A DNA stretch of 64,000 nt, from positions 124,001 through 188,000 of the forward strand of contig CAWFUH010000010.1 in the NCBI GenBank assembly GCA_963818855.1, written 5' to 3'. The position numbers and the translations under genes are program-made. The notes under the pieces were generated by a model. That model made no database searches, was not told the DNA's origin, and saw only the letters and a program-made list of their open reading frames with translations. This DNA comes from Bog-159 sp963818855. GTDB taxonomy: Bacteria; Acidobacteriota; Terriglobia; Bryobacterales; Bryobacteraceae. Shown here piece after piece: positions 53,459-61,214 of this stretch (positions within the stretch are counted from its first letter, which is position 1; each line of letters opens with the position of its first letter).

Positions 53459-54528
53459 ATGCATCCGCTGCTCGTCTCCGGCGCCGCGCTGGCCATCTAC
53501 CTGATAGGGTGGGTGCCGCTCGCGGCGCTGCTCATCTACGTGCTGGAAGCCTCCGGCGACCTGGGTTGGGCAGCCAGCGCCGCCATCGTGATACCTGCGT
53601 GCGTGGTCTACGCTTTCGTCTGCCTGTCGCCCTGGTACGTGGTGCGCATGACGCCTCTGCAATCGAGCGCCATAACGCGCATTCTCACCACCAATTTCGG
53701 CGCGGCCATCTGCGGCAGCATTCTACTGCTGGCGATCGCGCGCGGCATGGCGTTTCTGCTTTCGCGCTACGAAACGTTCCACTCAGTCGATCAGCGCTTC
53801 CGGCCGCACGCGCCGCTGCTGTTCGGCATGGGCGTGTTGCTCTACCTGCTCTCGGCCGGCATGCATTACGCGATGGCCTCGGTGGAGGAGTCGAAGGAAG
53901 CGCTGCACCGCGAGATGCAGGCGCTGGTGACGGCGCGCGATGCCGAGTTGAAGGCGTTGAAGGCCCAGATCAATCCGCATTTTCTGTTTAACAGCCTGAA
54001 TTCGATCAGCGCGCTGGCCGGTATCGACGCCGCGCGTGCGCGGGATATGTGTGTGCGGCTCTCCGACTTCCTGCGCAGCAGCTTGCGCGTGGGCGAACGT
54101 GAAAGCGTGACCCTGCGCGAGGAGTTGTCCCTGGCGGACGATTACCTGGCCGTCGAGCAGGTGCGCTTTAGCGGCCGGCTGCGCGTGGAGCAACAGATCG
54201 CGCCCGAATGCGAAGCCGGCCTGGTGCCGCCGCTTCTGCTCCAACCGTTAGTAGAGAACGCCGTGAAACATGGCATCGCCAGCCTGGTGGAAGGCGGCAC
54301 CATCCGCGTGGACGCGTGGCGGGTGGAGAACGCGCTGCATATTCGCGTCGAGAACCCCTTCGATCCGGAGGGCGCCACCGCGCGCCGCAATGGACTGGGC
54401 CTGCAGATTGTCAAGCGGCGCCTGCTGGCGCGCTACGGGGATCGCGCGGAATGGTGGCGGATATGGTGGCGGTGGATGCCGGCCGGCAGTACCGGGTGGA
54501 GATTCTGCTGCCGTACCAGACCGCGTAG
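53459..54528 (+). CDS. LytS/YehU-type membrane sensor histidine kinase (frameshift near 54450)
   Basis: About 357 residues. Four hydrophobic helices at about 7-30, 41-63, 80-101 and 119-139 form the sensor part. A short coiled coil leads to the His_kinase domain NPHFLFNSLNSISALAG, with phospho-acceptor H174, then PPLLLQPLVENAVKHGI (N-box) and NGLGLQIVKRRLLARYG (G-box). The frame breaks at about 54450: one missing A after GCGGAA restores AEMVADMVAV and the natural end VEILLPYQTA with TAG at 54526-54528; the uncorrected frame runs on to 54643. No LytTR response regulator follows within the window, which is unusual for this family. Confidence 0.85.
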
Positions 54529-54535
54529 TGAACTT

Positions 54536-54574
54536 GGAGGGCGGGCTTTAGCCGGCGCGGGGCTTCAGCCCCGC
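54536..54574. repeat. 39-bp interspersed repeat, copy 1
   Basis: An exact 39-base match to 59858-59896. It contains two hairpins: GCGGGGCT-TC-AGCCCCGC (perfect 8-base stem) and GCGGGCT-TT-AGCCGGC. It lies in the gap after the histidine kinase and before the arylsulfotransferase-family gene. It looks like a REP-type element. Its two copies flank the segment 54.6-59.8 kb. Confidence 0.75.
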
Positions 54575-54639
54575 AATCCGTGGTGTATACTAAACCCACC
54601 GATATCCTCACACGGGGATGAGTATATAGCGAGGGCATT

Positions 54640-56712
54640 GTGAGGACTGGCAACCGCAGCGAGTGGCTCCCAATAGCAGTGCTGGCGATGTCCTGCGCTC
54701 CCGCTAATGCAACCGTCCAGATTGTCTCCCTCACGCCGGCGCCCGCATCCCCCCAACAGATCGGTGCAACCGTCACCTGGACCGTCATGGCCACGGACAC
54801 CAACCCGGGGCCGCTGGCATTTGAGTTCAGTGTCGCGCCGCCCAAAGGAAAGCTGGCGACAGTCAGGAACTTTAATGTGGGCACGCTCAACGGCGGCGCC
54901 TGGCAATCCCTGCCATTCGACTGGGCCCTGACCGGGGCAAATGGCACTTATGAAGTGCGCGTGGTCGCCAAAGACTTCAAGTCTCAGGAGACCCACTCGC
55001 AGACGGTTTCCTTCACCGTGACTTCGCCGATAACCGGCGGCGACCCCGTGGTTCGCCCCACCGCGAACCCGCTGGTGGCTCTCCTTGTGGCGCCATCCTG
55101 CCCCGCCGGCAGCCACGCGCGGATCTCCTTTCAACCCCAATCCGGCAGCGTGCCGGCGACCACTACCAACTGGGAGAACTGCCACCCTCCCGCCGCCATG
55201 ACATTCGAAATAGCCGGCATGTATCCCAGCACGGCATACAACATGTATGCACAGGTCAAAACCGGCGGCACCATGGTGAACGGGCCGGCCGTGAATTTCA
55301 CCACCGGGGCCCTTCCGTCCAACGTCCCGTTCCCCGTCCTCAGCGTGAATTTTTCGGCCGGGGCCGGCGAGCCGAACCGGGTGCTCCTCCACGGCCTCGT
55401 GAGCGAAGGAAAAACCGTGTACCCGGATGTAGCCACGGACTTATCCGGTAACATCATCTGGTACGCCTACCCCAACGATTTGGACCACGCGTCCCTGATG
55501 ACGCGTCCCTTACCGAACGGCTATCTCGCCCTACAAAGTGGGCCTGTCTGGGATCCCGGAGTGCAGGGCGAGCAGGTCCTGCGCCAGTTCGACTGGGCGG
55601 GTAACATCTTACGGGAAACCAACACCGGCATCCTGCAGCAGCAACTGCTGGCCCTGGGGGACCCCGATGCGGGGCCTTGCAATACGATTGCTTTACCCGC
55701 GCAGGTGGGCGCGGCCTGTCTCAACTCTTTTACCCATGATGCCATCCAGACCCTGCCCAATGGTTACACGGCGGCGCAGTTGCACGTGGAGAAGGTCTTC
55801 CCGCCCGGGACACAAGGCGACTCGAGCCGCCTTCCGGTGGACATCGTAGGAGACTTGATTGTGGTGCTCGATCAGAACTGGAATGCGGTTTGGTATTGGG
55901 ATTCCTTCGACCCGGCGGGCGGCGGCAACGGCTATCCGCAACTGCCGGTCAGCCGCACCGCCGTTTTGAACGAACAGTGTCCAGCCGGTAACAGCGCTCT
56001 GTGTCAACAACTGTTTCTGGTCGCCCCGGGGGGTCCGCAGGCGCACGATTGGGTGCACGGCAACACTCTGTACTACTGGCCGCACGATGGCGCGGCACCG
56101 TCCAGCACGTTGCCGGGCGATCTCATCTGGTCCTCCCGGCACCAGGATTGGGTGGTGAAGATCGACTATCAGGACGGCGCCGGCACTGGAAATATCCTGT
56201 GGCGCATGGGCCCCGGCGGCGACTTCTTTTTCATGAACACCTACAACGATCCCTGGCCGTGGTTCTCGCACCAGCACGAGTTCGGCATCGAAAACAACGG
56301 AAGAGGTGTGCTGGATGCCCTGGATAACGGCAACACTCGCGTCTCTCCTCCCACCGGACCCGGCAGCTCGACCGGCGGCGTGCCCGGTCTGGGAGCCGAT
56401 TGCGGGCCGCACGATTGCAACAGCCGCGGTATGGCTTTGACCGTCGATGAGACCGCCCTGCAAGTCACGCCGGTGCTGAGCTTAGATCTGGGAGTCTACT
56501 CCGAGGCGATGGGGAGCGCCCAGTTGCTGGCCGATGGCAACTATTTTTTTCTGGCGTCGCTAGTGGTCACCGCCAGCGGCCAACACACCTACGACATTGA
56601 GATTCAACCCACTGCCGGCACGGATACCGGCATACAAGTCATGAACATTTCGGGCCCGGTGTCTTACCGCGCCTGGCAAATGCCGAATCTGTACAGCCCG
56701 CCCATCACGTAG
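54640..56712 (+). CDS. Secreted arylsulfotransferase-family protein with N-terminal Ig-like domains
   Basis: 690 residues, GTG start. A signal peptide (about 1-24) is followed by one or two Ig/fibronectin-like modules to about residue 225 (SLTPAPASPQQIGATVTWTV, then YEVRVVAKDFKSQETHSQTV). The ASST propeller follows: LDHASLMTRPLPNGYLAL, FTHDAIQTLPNGYTAAQLH near 365, HDWVHGNTLYYWPHDGA near 469 and FSHQHEFGIENN near 543. The three active-site-type histidines of ASST enzymes have counterparts here. Compared with the paralogue at 19.8 kb it has an extra N-terminal region of about 200 residues and a DxCGPHDCNSRGM segment near the C-terminus. Sulfate transfer between phenols is possible but not shown. 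Confidence 0.72.
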   Translation: MRTGNRSEWLPIAVLAMSCAPANATVQIVSLTPAPASPQQIGATVTWTVMATDTNPGPLAFEFSVAPPKGKLATVRNFNVGTLNGGAWQSLPFDWALTGANGTYEVRVVAKDFKSQETHSQTVSFTVTSPITGGDPVVRPTANPLVALLVAPSCPAGSHARISFQPQSGSVPATTTNWENCHPPAAMTFEIAGMYPSTAYNMYAQVKTGGTMVNGPAVNFTTGALPSNVPFPVLSVNFSAGAGEPNRVLLHGLVSEGKTVYPDVATDLSGNIIWYAYPNDLDHASLMTRPLPNGYLALQSGPVWDPGVQGEQVLRQFDWAGNILRETNTGILQQQLLALGDPDAGPCNTIALPAQVGAACLNSFTHDAIQTLPNGYTAAQLHVEKVFPPGTQGDSSRLPVDIVGDLIVVLDQNWNAVWYWDSFDPAGGGNGYPQLPVSRTAVLNEQCPAGNSALCQQLFLVAPGGPQAHDWVHGNTLYYWPHDGAAPSSTLPGDLIWSSRHQDWVVKIDYQDGAGTGNILWRMGPGGDFFFMNTYNDPWPWFSHQHEFGIENNGRGVLDALDNGNTRVSPPTGPGSSTGGVPGLGADCGPHDCNSRGMALTVDETALQVTPVLSLDLGVYSEAMGSAQLLADGNYFFLASLVVTASGQHTYDIEIQPTAGTDTGIQVMNISGPVSYRAWQMPNLYSPPIT

Positions 56713-56725
56713 CCGCCCGCCCGAA

Positions 56726-58459
56726 TCATCCCTCCAGCTTGAACCGCGTCTGCGCCAGTCGGTATAGCGGCCGCCACACCGACCGGTTCACACAAACCAC
56801 CAGCGCTGCCATCACGATCGTCGATAACAGCAGCAGGTCGAAATTGCCGGAATCCGTCGCCGAGCTGATCTGCGCGCCCAGCCCCACCGTCTGCAGCGTC
56901 TGCCCGTTGAAATGGAAGTATTCCGCCACGATGCTGGCGTTCCACGCGCCGCCCGATGCCGTCACCATCCCAGTGACCAGGTACGGGAAAATGCCGGGCA
57001 GAATCACCATCCGCCAGCGTTCCCATCGGCCGAAGCGGAACACGTCCGCCACTTCGCGCAGGTCCGTAGGGATGGCCATCGCGCCCGCCACCACGTTGAA
57101 CAGCACATACCATTGCGTGCCCAGCAGCATCAGCAGAATCGAACCGATGCCCAGGCCGCCGCCCATGCGGATCAGCGCCAACAGCAGGACGGGGAACAGC
57201 GCCGTGGCCGGCACCGAAGCCGCCAGTTGCGCAAACGGCTGCGCGATGCGCGCCAGCCTGGGGTTAAAGCCGATGGCTACGCCGGCGGGTATGGTCCAGA
57301 GAGCCGCGATCAGCAACGATACCACCACGCGCCCGAAGGTGGCGGCCGCGCCGCGCAGCGTGGAAATCAGTTCCGGGGAAGTCAGCGTCTTCAGGGTTTC
57401 CCCCGCTTCGAATAAGGCAAAGATAATGGCTCCGCCCGCCAAAGCCCCTGCCACCATGCCCGCGACGATTTTCCAATGCGCCGGCGGCTCGGGGTTTTCG
57501 GCCATCTCCGGGTGGCGCGCCGCCCGCAGGCTGATCCTTTCCGACAGCGGCGCCAGCACGGCCATGCGGAAGCGCTCCAGCACGTTCGACCGGCGCAGCA
57601 GATTCAGCACCATCGAATGCGGCTGCGAGCTGCTTTCCACCTGCTCGAATTTGAACTTGTCCGACCACGCGATGGCCGGCCGCCACAACAGTTGATCGAT
57701 CAACAGAATCACTCCCACCATGGTGCCTAGCCCCCAGAAGATGGCCGTCGTATCGCCGGCGCTGGCCGCCGTTTGCAGGTAAGATCCCAGGCCGGGCAGG
57801 CGAAAATCGCGCTTGCCGAGCACAAACATTTCGCACGCCATGAGGAAGAACCAGCCGCCCGCCACCGACACCATGGAGTTCCACACCAGGCCGATCGCGC
57901 CATACGGCAGCTCCAGTTCTACGAACCGCTGCCACGCACCGAAACCGTAAATGCGCGCGGCTTCCCGCAGTTCGCGCGGAATCGACTTCAGCGAAGCGTA
58001 GAAGCTGAATGCCATGTTCCACACCTGCCCGGTAAAGATGAGCAGAATGGCGCCGAACTCCACACCCAACTGCCGTGCCGGAAACAGCGCCACCATGGCC
58101 AGCATCACGCCCGGCAGAAAGCTGAGCACGGGAATCGACTGCAGAATGTCGAGCACCGCCACCATCAGGGCTTCCACTCGCCGGTTGTACGCGGCGATGT
58201 AACCGTAAACCAGCGCAAACAGCAGGCTGAGCACATAGGCGATGGCGATGCGCACTACGGAAAAAAACGCGTAGAGCGGCAGCGCGCGCGGCGAGCGGGA
58301 GATCTTCGCCACCGGGGTCATCGCGCCGAACCAGTATTTGGTGACCACCAGCAAGCCCTGTATGGCGGCCAGCAGCGCGGCGAAAACCACCAGGTCGAGC
58401 AGCAGGGACCAGGTGCGCTCCCCGATCACGGCGCGGGAAAGTACGGGCCGGAGTGTCAA
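56726..58459 (-). CDS. NitT/TauT-type ABC transporter permease, two fused domains
   Basis: 577 residues from a TTG overlapping the ATPase stop (ATTGA). Two binding-protein-dependent permease domains lie in tandem, each with about six helices and the EAA loop: SIPRELREAARIYGFGAWQRF near 155-175 and AIPTDLREVADVFRFGRWERW near 440-460. Fusion of both permeases in one chain is the form seen in this acidobacterial/proteobacterial ABC group. Nitrate, sulfonate and aliphatic sulfonate are the known substrates of the wider family; the present one is unknown. No periplasmic binding protein gene lies next to it. Confidence 0.82.
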   Translation of the reverse strand: MTLRPVLSRAVIGERTWSLLLDLVVFAALLAAIQGLLVVTKYWFGAMTPVAKISRSPRALPLYAFFSVVRIAIAYVLSLLFALVYGYIAAYNRRVEALMVAVLDILQSIPVLSFLPGVMLAMVALFPARQLGVEFGAILLIFTGQVWNMAFSFYASLKSIPRELREAARIYGFGAWQRFVELELPYGAIGLVWNSMVSVAGGWFFLMACEMFVLGKRDFRLPGLGSYLQTAASAGDTTAIFWGLGTMVGVILLIDQLLWRPAIAWSDKFKFEQVESSSQPHSMVLNLLRRSNVLERFRMAVLAPLSERISLRAARHPEMAENPEPPAHWKIVAGMVAGALAGGAIIFALFEAGETLKTLTSPELISTLRGAAATFGRVVVSLLIAALWTIPAGVAIGFNPRLARIAQPFAQLAASVPATALFPVLLLALIRMGGGLGIGSILLMLLGTQWYVLFNVVAGAMAIPTDLREVADVFRFGRWERWRMVILPGIFPYLVTGMVTASGGAWNASIVAEYFHFNGQTLQTVGLGAQISSATDSGNFDLLLLSTIVMAALVVCVNRSVWRPLYRLAQTRFKLEG

Positions 58460-59784
58460 TCGCCAGCCGCCTCGGGTGTGGAAGGCGCCGGCGCCTCCTC
58501 GGGCAGGAAGAACCGGTGCGTATCGGAATCGTGATCGAACAACTCCGCGTAGCGGCCCCAATTGATGGCCGTCTCCAGTTGTGCCTTGGCTTCCTCCTCG
58601 CTGAAGTGTTCGTCCAGCAGATCTTCGAAAACGCCATCCGGCAGGGTGTGGTCCGCGCGCGCTTCGAGCGACCGGGTAATCTCGCGAATGAGCGCGATAT
58701 TCTCCAACGCGGCCGCGCGGAAGAGTTCTTTACGCCGCAGGATGTCAGCCTCGGCGAAGGCGCGCCCCGCCGGGGTGATTTCTACGTCGCCTTCTTCCAC
58801 CTTGGCGAACCCCAGCACTACGGCGGCCTCCACCACCGGCAGCAGATCGTCGATTTCAAACGACAGCGCGGCCGCCAGCCGGTACATATCGTCGCGCCCG
58901 TTGTGGTCCGCCAGCATCTCGAGCAGCCCGGCCACCGCGCCGCGCCGCGCATGCGGCAGCATCTGGTATCTGGATTTGGCGCGCAAAGCTTCGGGCGTCA
59001 CCGGTTGTAGGGCCGGCGCCAGATCTGGCCGGGTAAGGACGCGATAAATGTAGTCGACCAGGTTGGTGAAGCGGGCATCTTTGCGGTCGCGCGGGCGTGC
59101 CAGCGCCACCCGAAAGTCGGTGCGGATGGTGGCCGGATTCTTGCCCAGCACGATGATGCGGTCGGCCAGTAGCACGGCTTCCTCGATATTGTGCGTGACC
59201 ACGAACACCGCGCGCGTGGGCATTTTGTGGCTCTGCCACAGTTCCAGCAATTCACCGCGCAGGTTCTCCGCCGTCAGCACGTCGAGCGCGGAGAATGGCT
59301 CGTCCATGAAGAGCACTTCCGGCTCCACCACCAGCGCGCGCGCGAAGCCCACGCGCTGCTTCATGCCTCCGGAAAGCTCCTTGGGATAGGCGTTTTCGAA
59401 ACCGTCCAGACCCACCGTGTCCAGAATCTTGGTGCTGCGTGCCGTGCGTTCGGCGACGGGCACACCGCGCGCTTTCAGGGGCGCCGCCACATTTTCGAGC
59501 ACCGTCAGCCACGGAAAAAGCGCGAAGCTTTGAAACACAATTGAAACATTCTCGCAAGGTCCGCCCACGGCATGGCCATGATGGATCACTTCGCCGCCGG
59601 AGGGCCGCGCCAAGCCGGTTAGAATGCGCAACAGCGTGGATTTACCGCTGCCCGAGGGACCCAGCACGGCGAGTATATCGCCCGGGTAAACCGCCAGATC
59701 CATGGGCGCGATCACTTGAATGAAACCGTCGCCTTCCGAGCCGTACGATTTCTCGACTTTGCGGGCTTCGATGATCGCTTGCAT
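58456..59784 (-). CDS. NitT/TauT-type ABC transporter ATPase with AAA-associated C-terminal domain
   Basis: About 442 residues. The ATPase core has Walker A GPSGSGKS (42-49), the signature LSGGM (137-141), Walker B LFMDEP (158-163) and the H-loop VVTHN. It resembles TauB/SsuB/NrtD proteins. A 150-residue C-terminal domain (from about 285, with LLEMLADHNGRDDMYRLAAALSFEIDDL) is the AAA-associated domain found in this ABC subgroup, with a helix-turn-helix-like pattern of uncertain function. ATG 59784 (MQAIIEARKVEKSYG) is preferred; a GTG at 59808 is an alternative. The permease gene overlaps the stop. Confidence 0.87.
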   Translation of the reverse strand: MQAIIEARKVEKSYGSEGDGFIQVIAPMDLAVYPGDILAVLGPSGSGKSTLLRILTGLARPSGGEVIHHGHAVGGPCENVSIVFQSFALFPWLTVLENVAAPLKARGVPVAERTARSTKILDTVGLDGFENAYPKELSGGMKQRVGFARALVVEPEVLFMDEPFSALDVLTAENLRGELLELWQSHKMPTRAVFVVTHNIEEAVLLADRIIVLGKNPATIRTDFRVALARPRDRKDARFTNLVDYIYRVLTRPDLAPALQPVTPEALRAKSRYQMLPHARRGAVAGLLEMLADHNGRDDMYRLAAALSFEIDDLLPVVEAAVVLGFAKVEEGDVEITPAGRAFAEADILRRKELFRAAALENIALIREITRSLEARADHTLPDGVFEDLLDEHFSEEEAKAQLETAINWGRYAELFDHDSDTHRFFLPEEAPAPSTPEAAGD

Positions 59785-59857
59785 GGGAGGTCTCAACGAA
59801 TCTACCACAGAAACTTGTATTACGACCTGTCAAAAATCGTCGTAGCGCGCGCGTTTT

Positions 59858-59896
59858 GGAGGGCGGGCTTTAGCCGGCGCGGGGCTTCAGCCCCGC
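59858..59896. repeat. 39-bp interspersed repeat, copy 2
   Basis: Identical to 54536-54574 in all 39 positions, same orientation. It lies 50 bases beyond the first possible ATPase start and 50 bases from the stop of the Ig-domain protein gene, where the hairpins could serve as a terminator for either convergent-side unit. Confidence 0.75.
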
Positions 59897-59947
59897 TGCA
59901 GCGCCGTTTTGGTTGCGATTCGGCCGAACCCAAAAAGGCAAAGCCGC

Positions 59948-61150
59948 TTACTGCACCGTCACGGTCACCGTCTTTGTCTTCCTCCCGTATTGGTTGGTCG
60001 AATAAAGCTTGTAGGTGGTCGTCGACGTTGGCGTCACCATCACGCTGGTCCCTCTTACCGGTCCTACTTGCGGGCTGATGATGTTATAAATCGCATTCGT
60101 TACATTCCACGTCAGAGTAACTGGCTGGCCCGCACTTACTGTGGACGGGTTAGCCTGGAAACTCGTGATCGTAGGTGAAGGTCCCGTGGGCACGTTCGAC
60201 GGCGTATACAACGGATTGACCTGAACCACATCAAAGTCCGATGCCGTGATACTTTTCAGCGCCCCCAGGTCATTGTTGTTCCAGTTACTGTCCGGCATGC
60301 CGGTAATGTAAATGGCGCTGCCGTTATCGGCCAGAATCATGCCGTAATGCTGGAGCGCAGTAAGAATCACCTGATTCGCGGGCGAGAAACCGGAGATATC
60401 GAAGCTGGCCTTCAGGCGCATCCGCATCCCCATCGGCGGCGCATTCGAATCGGTCACGCTGGAAGCCCAATGCGACGCCGGCGGCGTGAAGGCCTCCTGC
60501 GTGGTGGGCACCGTGAAGCGGACAGCGTGGTTAATCGCGCCCGCGGCCACCTCGTCGTAACGGACCAGCCCGACAAAGACAGGCAAGCCCGCCGCATCGG
60601 CGGAAGTCCAGGTATAGGGGCGCTGCTCGTTGATGGTCATGTCCCAGATGGCTGTCGAACCCGCGTACCAGTTTCCGTCGTTGAGGTGCGCGTAATACAA
60701 CTCGTACAGCCAGCAGCCTCCCTGATCGAGAACCAGCACATGACGATCGCCGTTCTCCGGATGCGGGTACCCTTCAATCAACGCGTTCGACGGGATGGGC
60801 ATGGGTCCCGGATCGCTGTTGCCAGGATATTCGGTGATCTTGACCGGCACCAGGGGCTGCGTGCCGGCTTCGATCTGATACGGAATGCCGATGCTTTGGC
60901 CGGCGTAGAGGCCTGCCCCAAAATCGGGATGCAGCGTTACGGTGGCGCCGATGTAGTTTATGTAATTCGCGGAGTTGGGATCCACCGGCGCGTTCGAGAT
61001 ATCGGTGTTCCAGAGGTTGTTCGAGGGAAACGGCACGAAGCCGTTCAGGGAAGCGAGCGGTCCCAGGCTCATGCCGGAGCAGGTGCCGGCTTGGGCGAAG
61101 GCCGCGGCGGAGACGCACAGGTTGAGTACTGCTAGAACTAGGGTACGCAT
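59948..61150 (-). CDS. Secreted hypothetical protein with C-terminal Ig-like domain
   Basis: 400 residues from ATG 61150. Signal peptide with cleavage after AAAFA. The main domain has a dense pattern of aromatic and glycine residues (NLWNTDISNAPVDPNSANYI, then YGMILADNGSAIYITGMPDS), conserved in acidobacterial and myxobacterial secreted proteins of unknown function. A C-terminal Ig-like beta-sandwich (SFQANPSTVSAGQPVTLTWN, then TTTYKLYSTNQYGRKTKTVT) is typical of surface-binding modules. Hydrolase activity is not evident. A second ATG at 61159 would add three residues. Function is unknown. Confidence 0.65.
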   Translation of the reverse strand: MRTLVLAVLNLCVSAAAFAQAGTCSGMSLGPLASLNGFVPFPSNNLWNTDISNAPVDPNSANYINYIGATVTLHPDFGAGLYAGQSIGIPYQIEAGTQPLVPVKITEYPGNSDPGPMPIPSNALIEGYPHPENGDRHVLVLDQGGCWLYELYYAHLNDGNWYAGSTAIWDMTINEQRPYTWTSADAAGLPVFVGLVRYDEVAAGAINHAVRFTVPTTQEAFTPPASHWASSVTDSNAPPMGMRMRLKASFDISGFSPANQVILTALQHYGMILADNGSAIYITGMPDSNWNNNDLGALKSITASDFDVVQVNPLYTPSNVPTGPSPTITSFQANPSTVSAGQPVTLTWNVTNAIYNIISPQVGPVRGTSVMVTPTSTTTYKLYSTNQYGRKTKTVTVTVQ

Positions 61151-61214
61151 GCCGTCCATTGTACTCCCGGGGCCGTCCTAGGCTGTTTGTGATACCTTGG
61201 GACCAAACGCAACT

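Noticed and set aside
54450..54643. Long C-terminal tail of the histidine kinase frame
   Set aside because: The tail (rich in Trp and Arg) runs through the 39-bp repeat. One restored base gives a normal kinase end at 54528.
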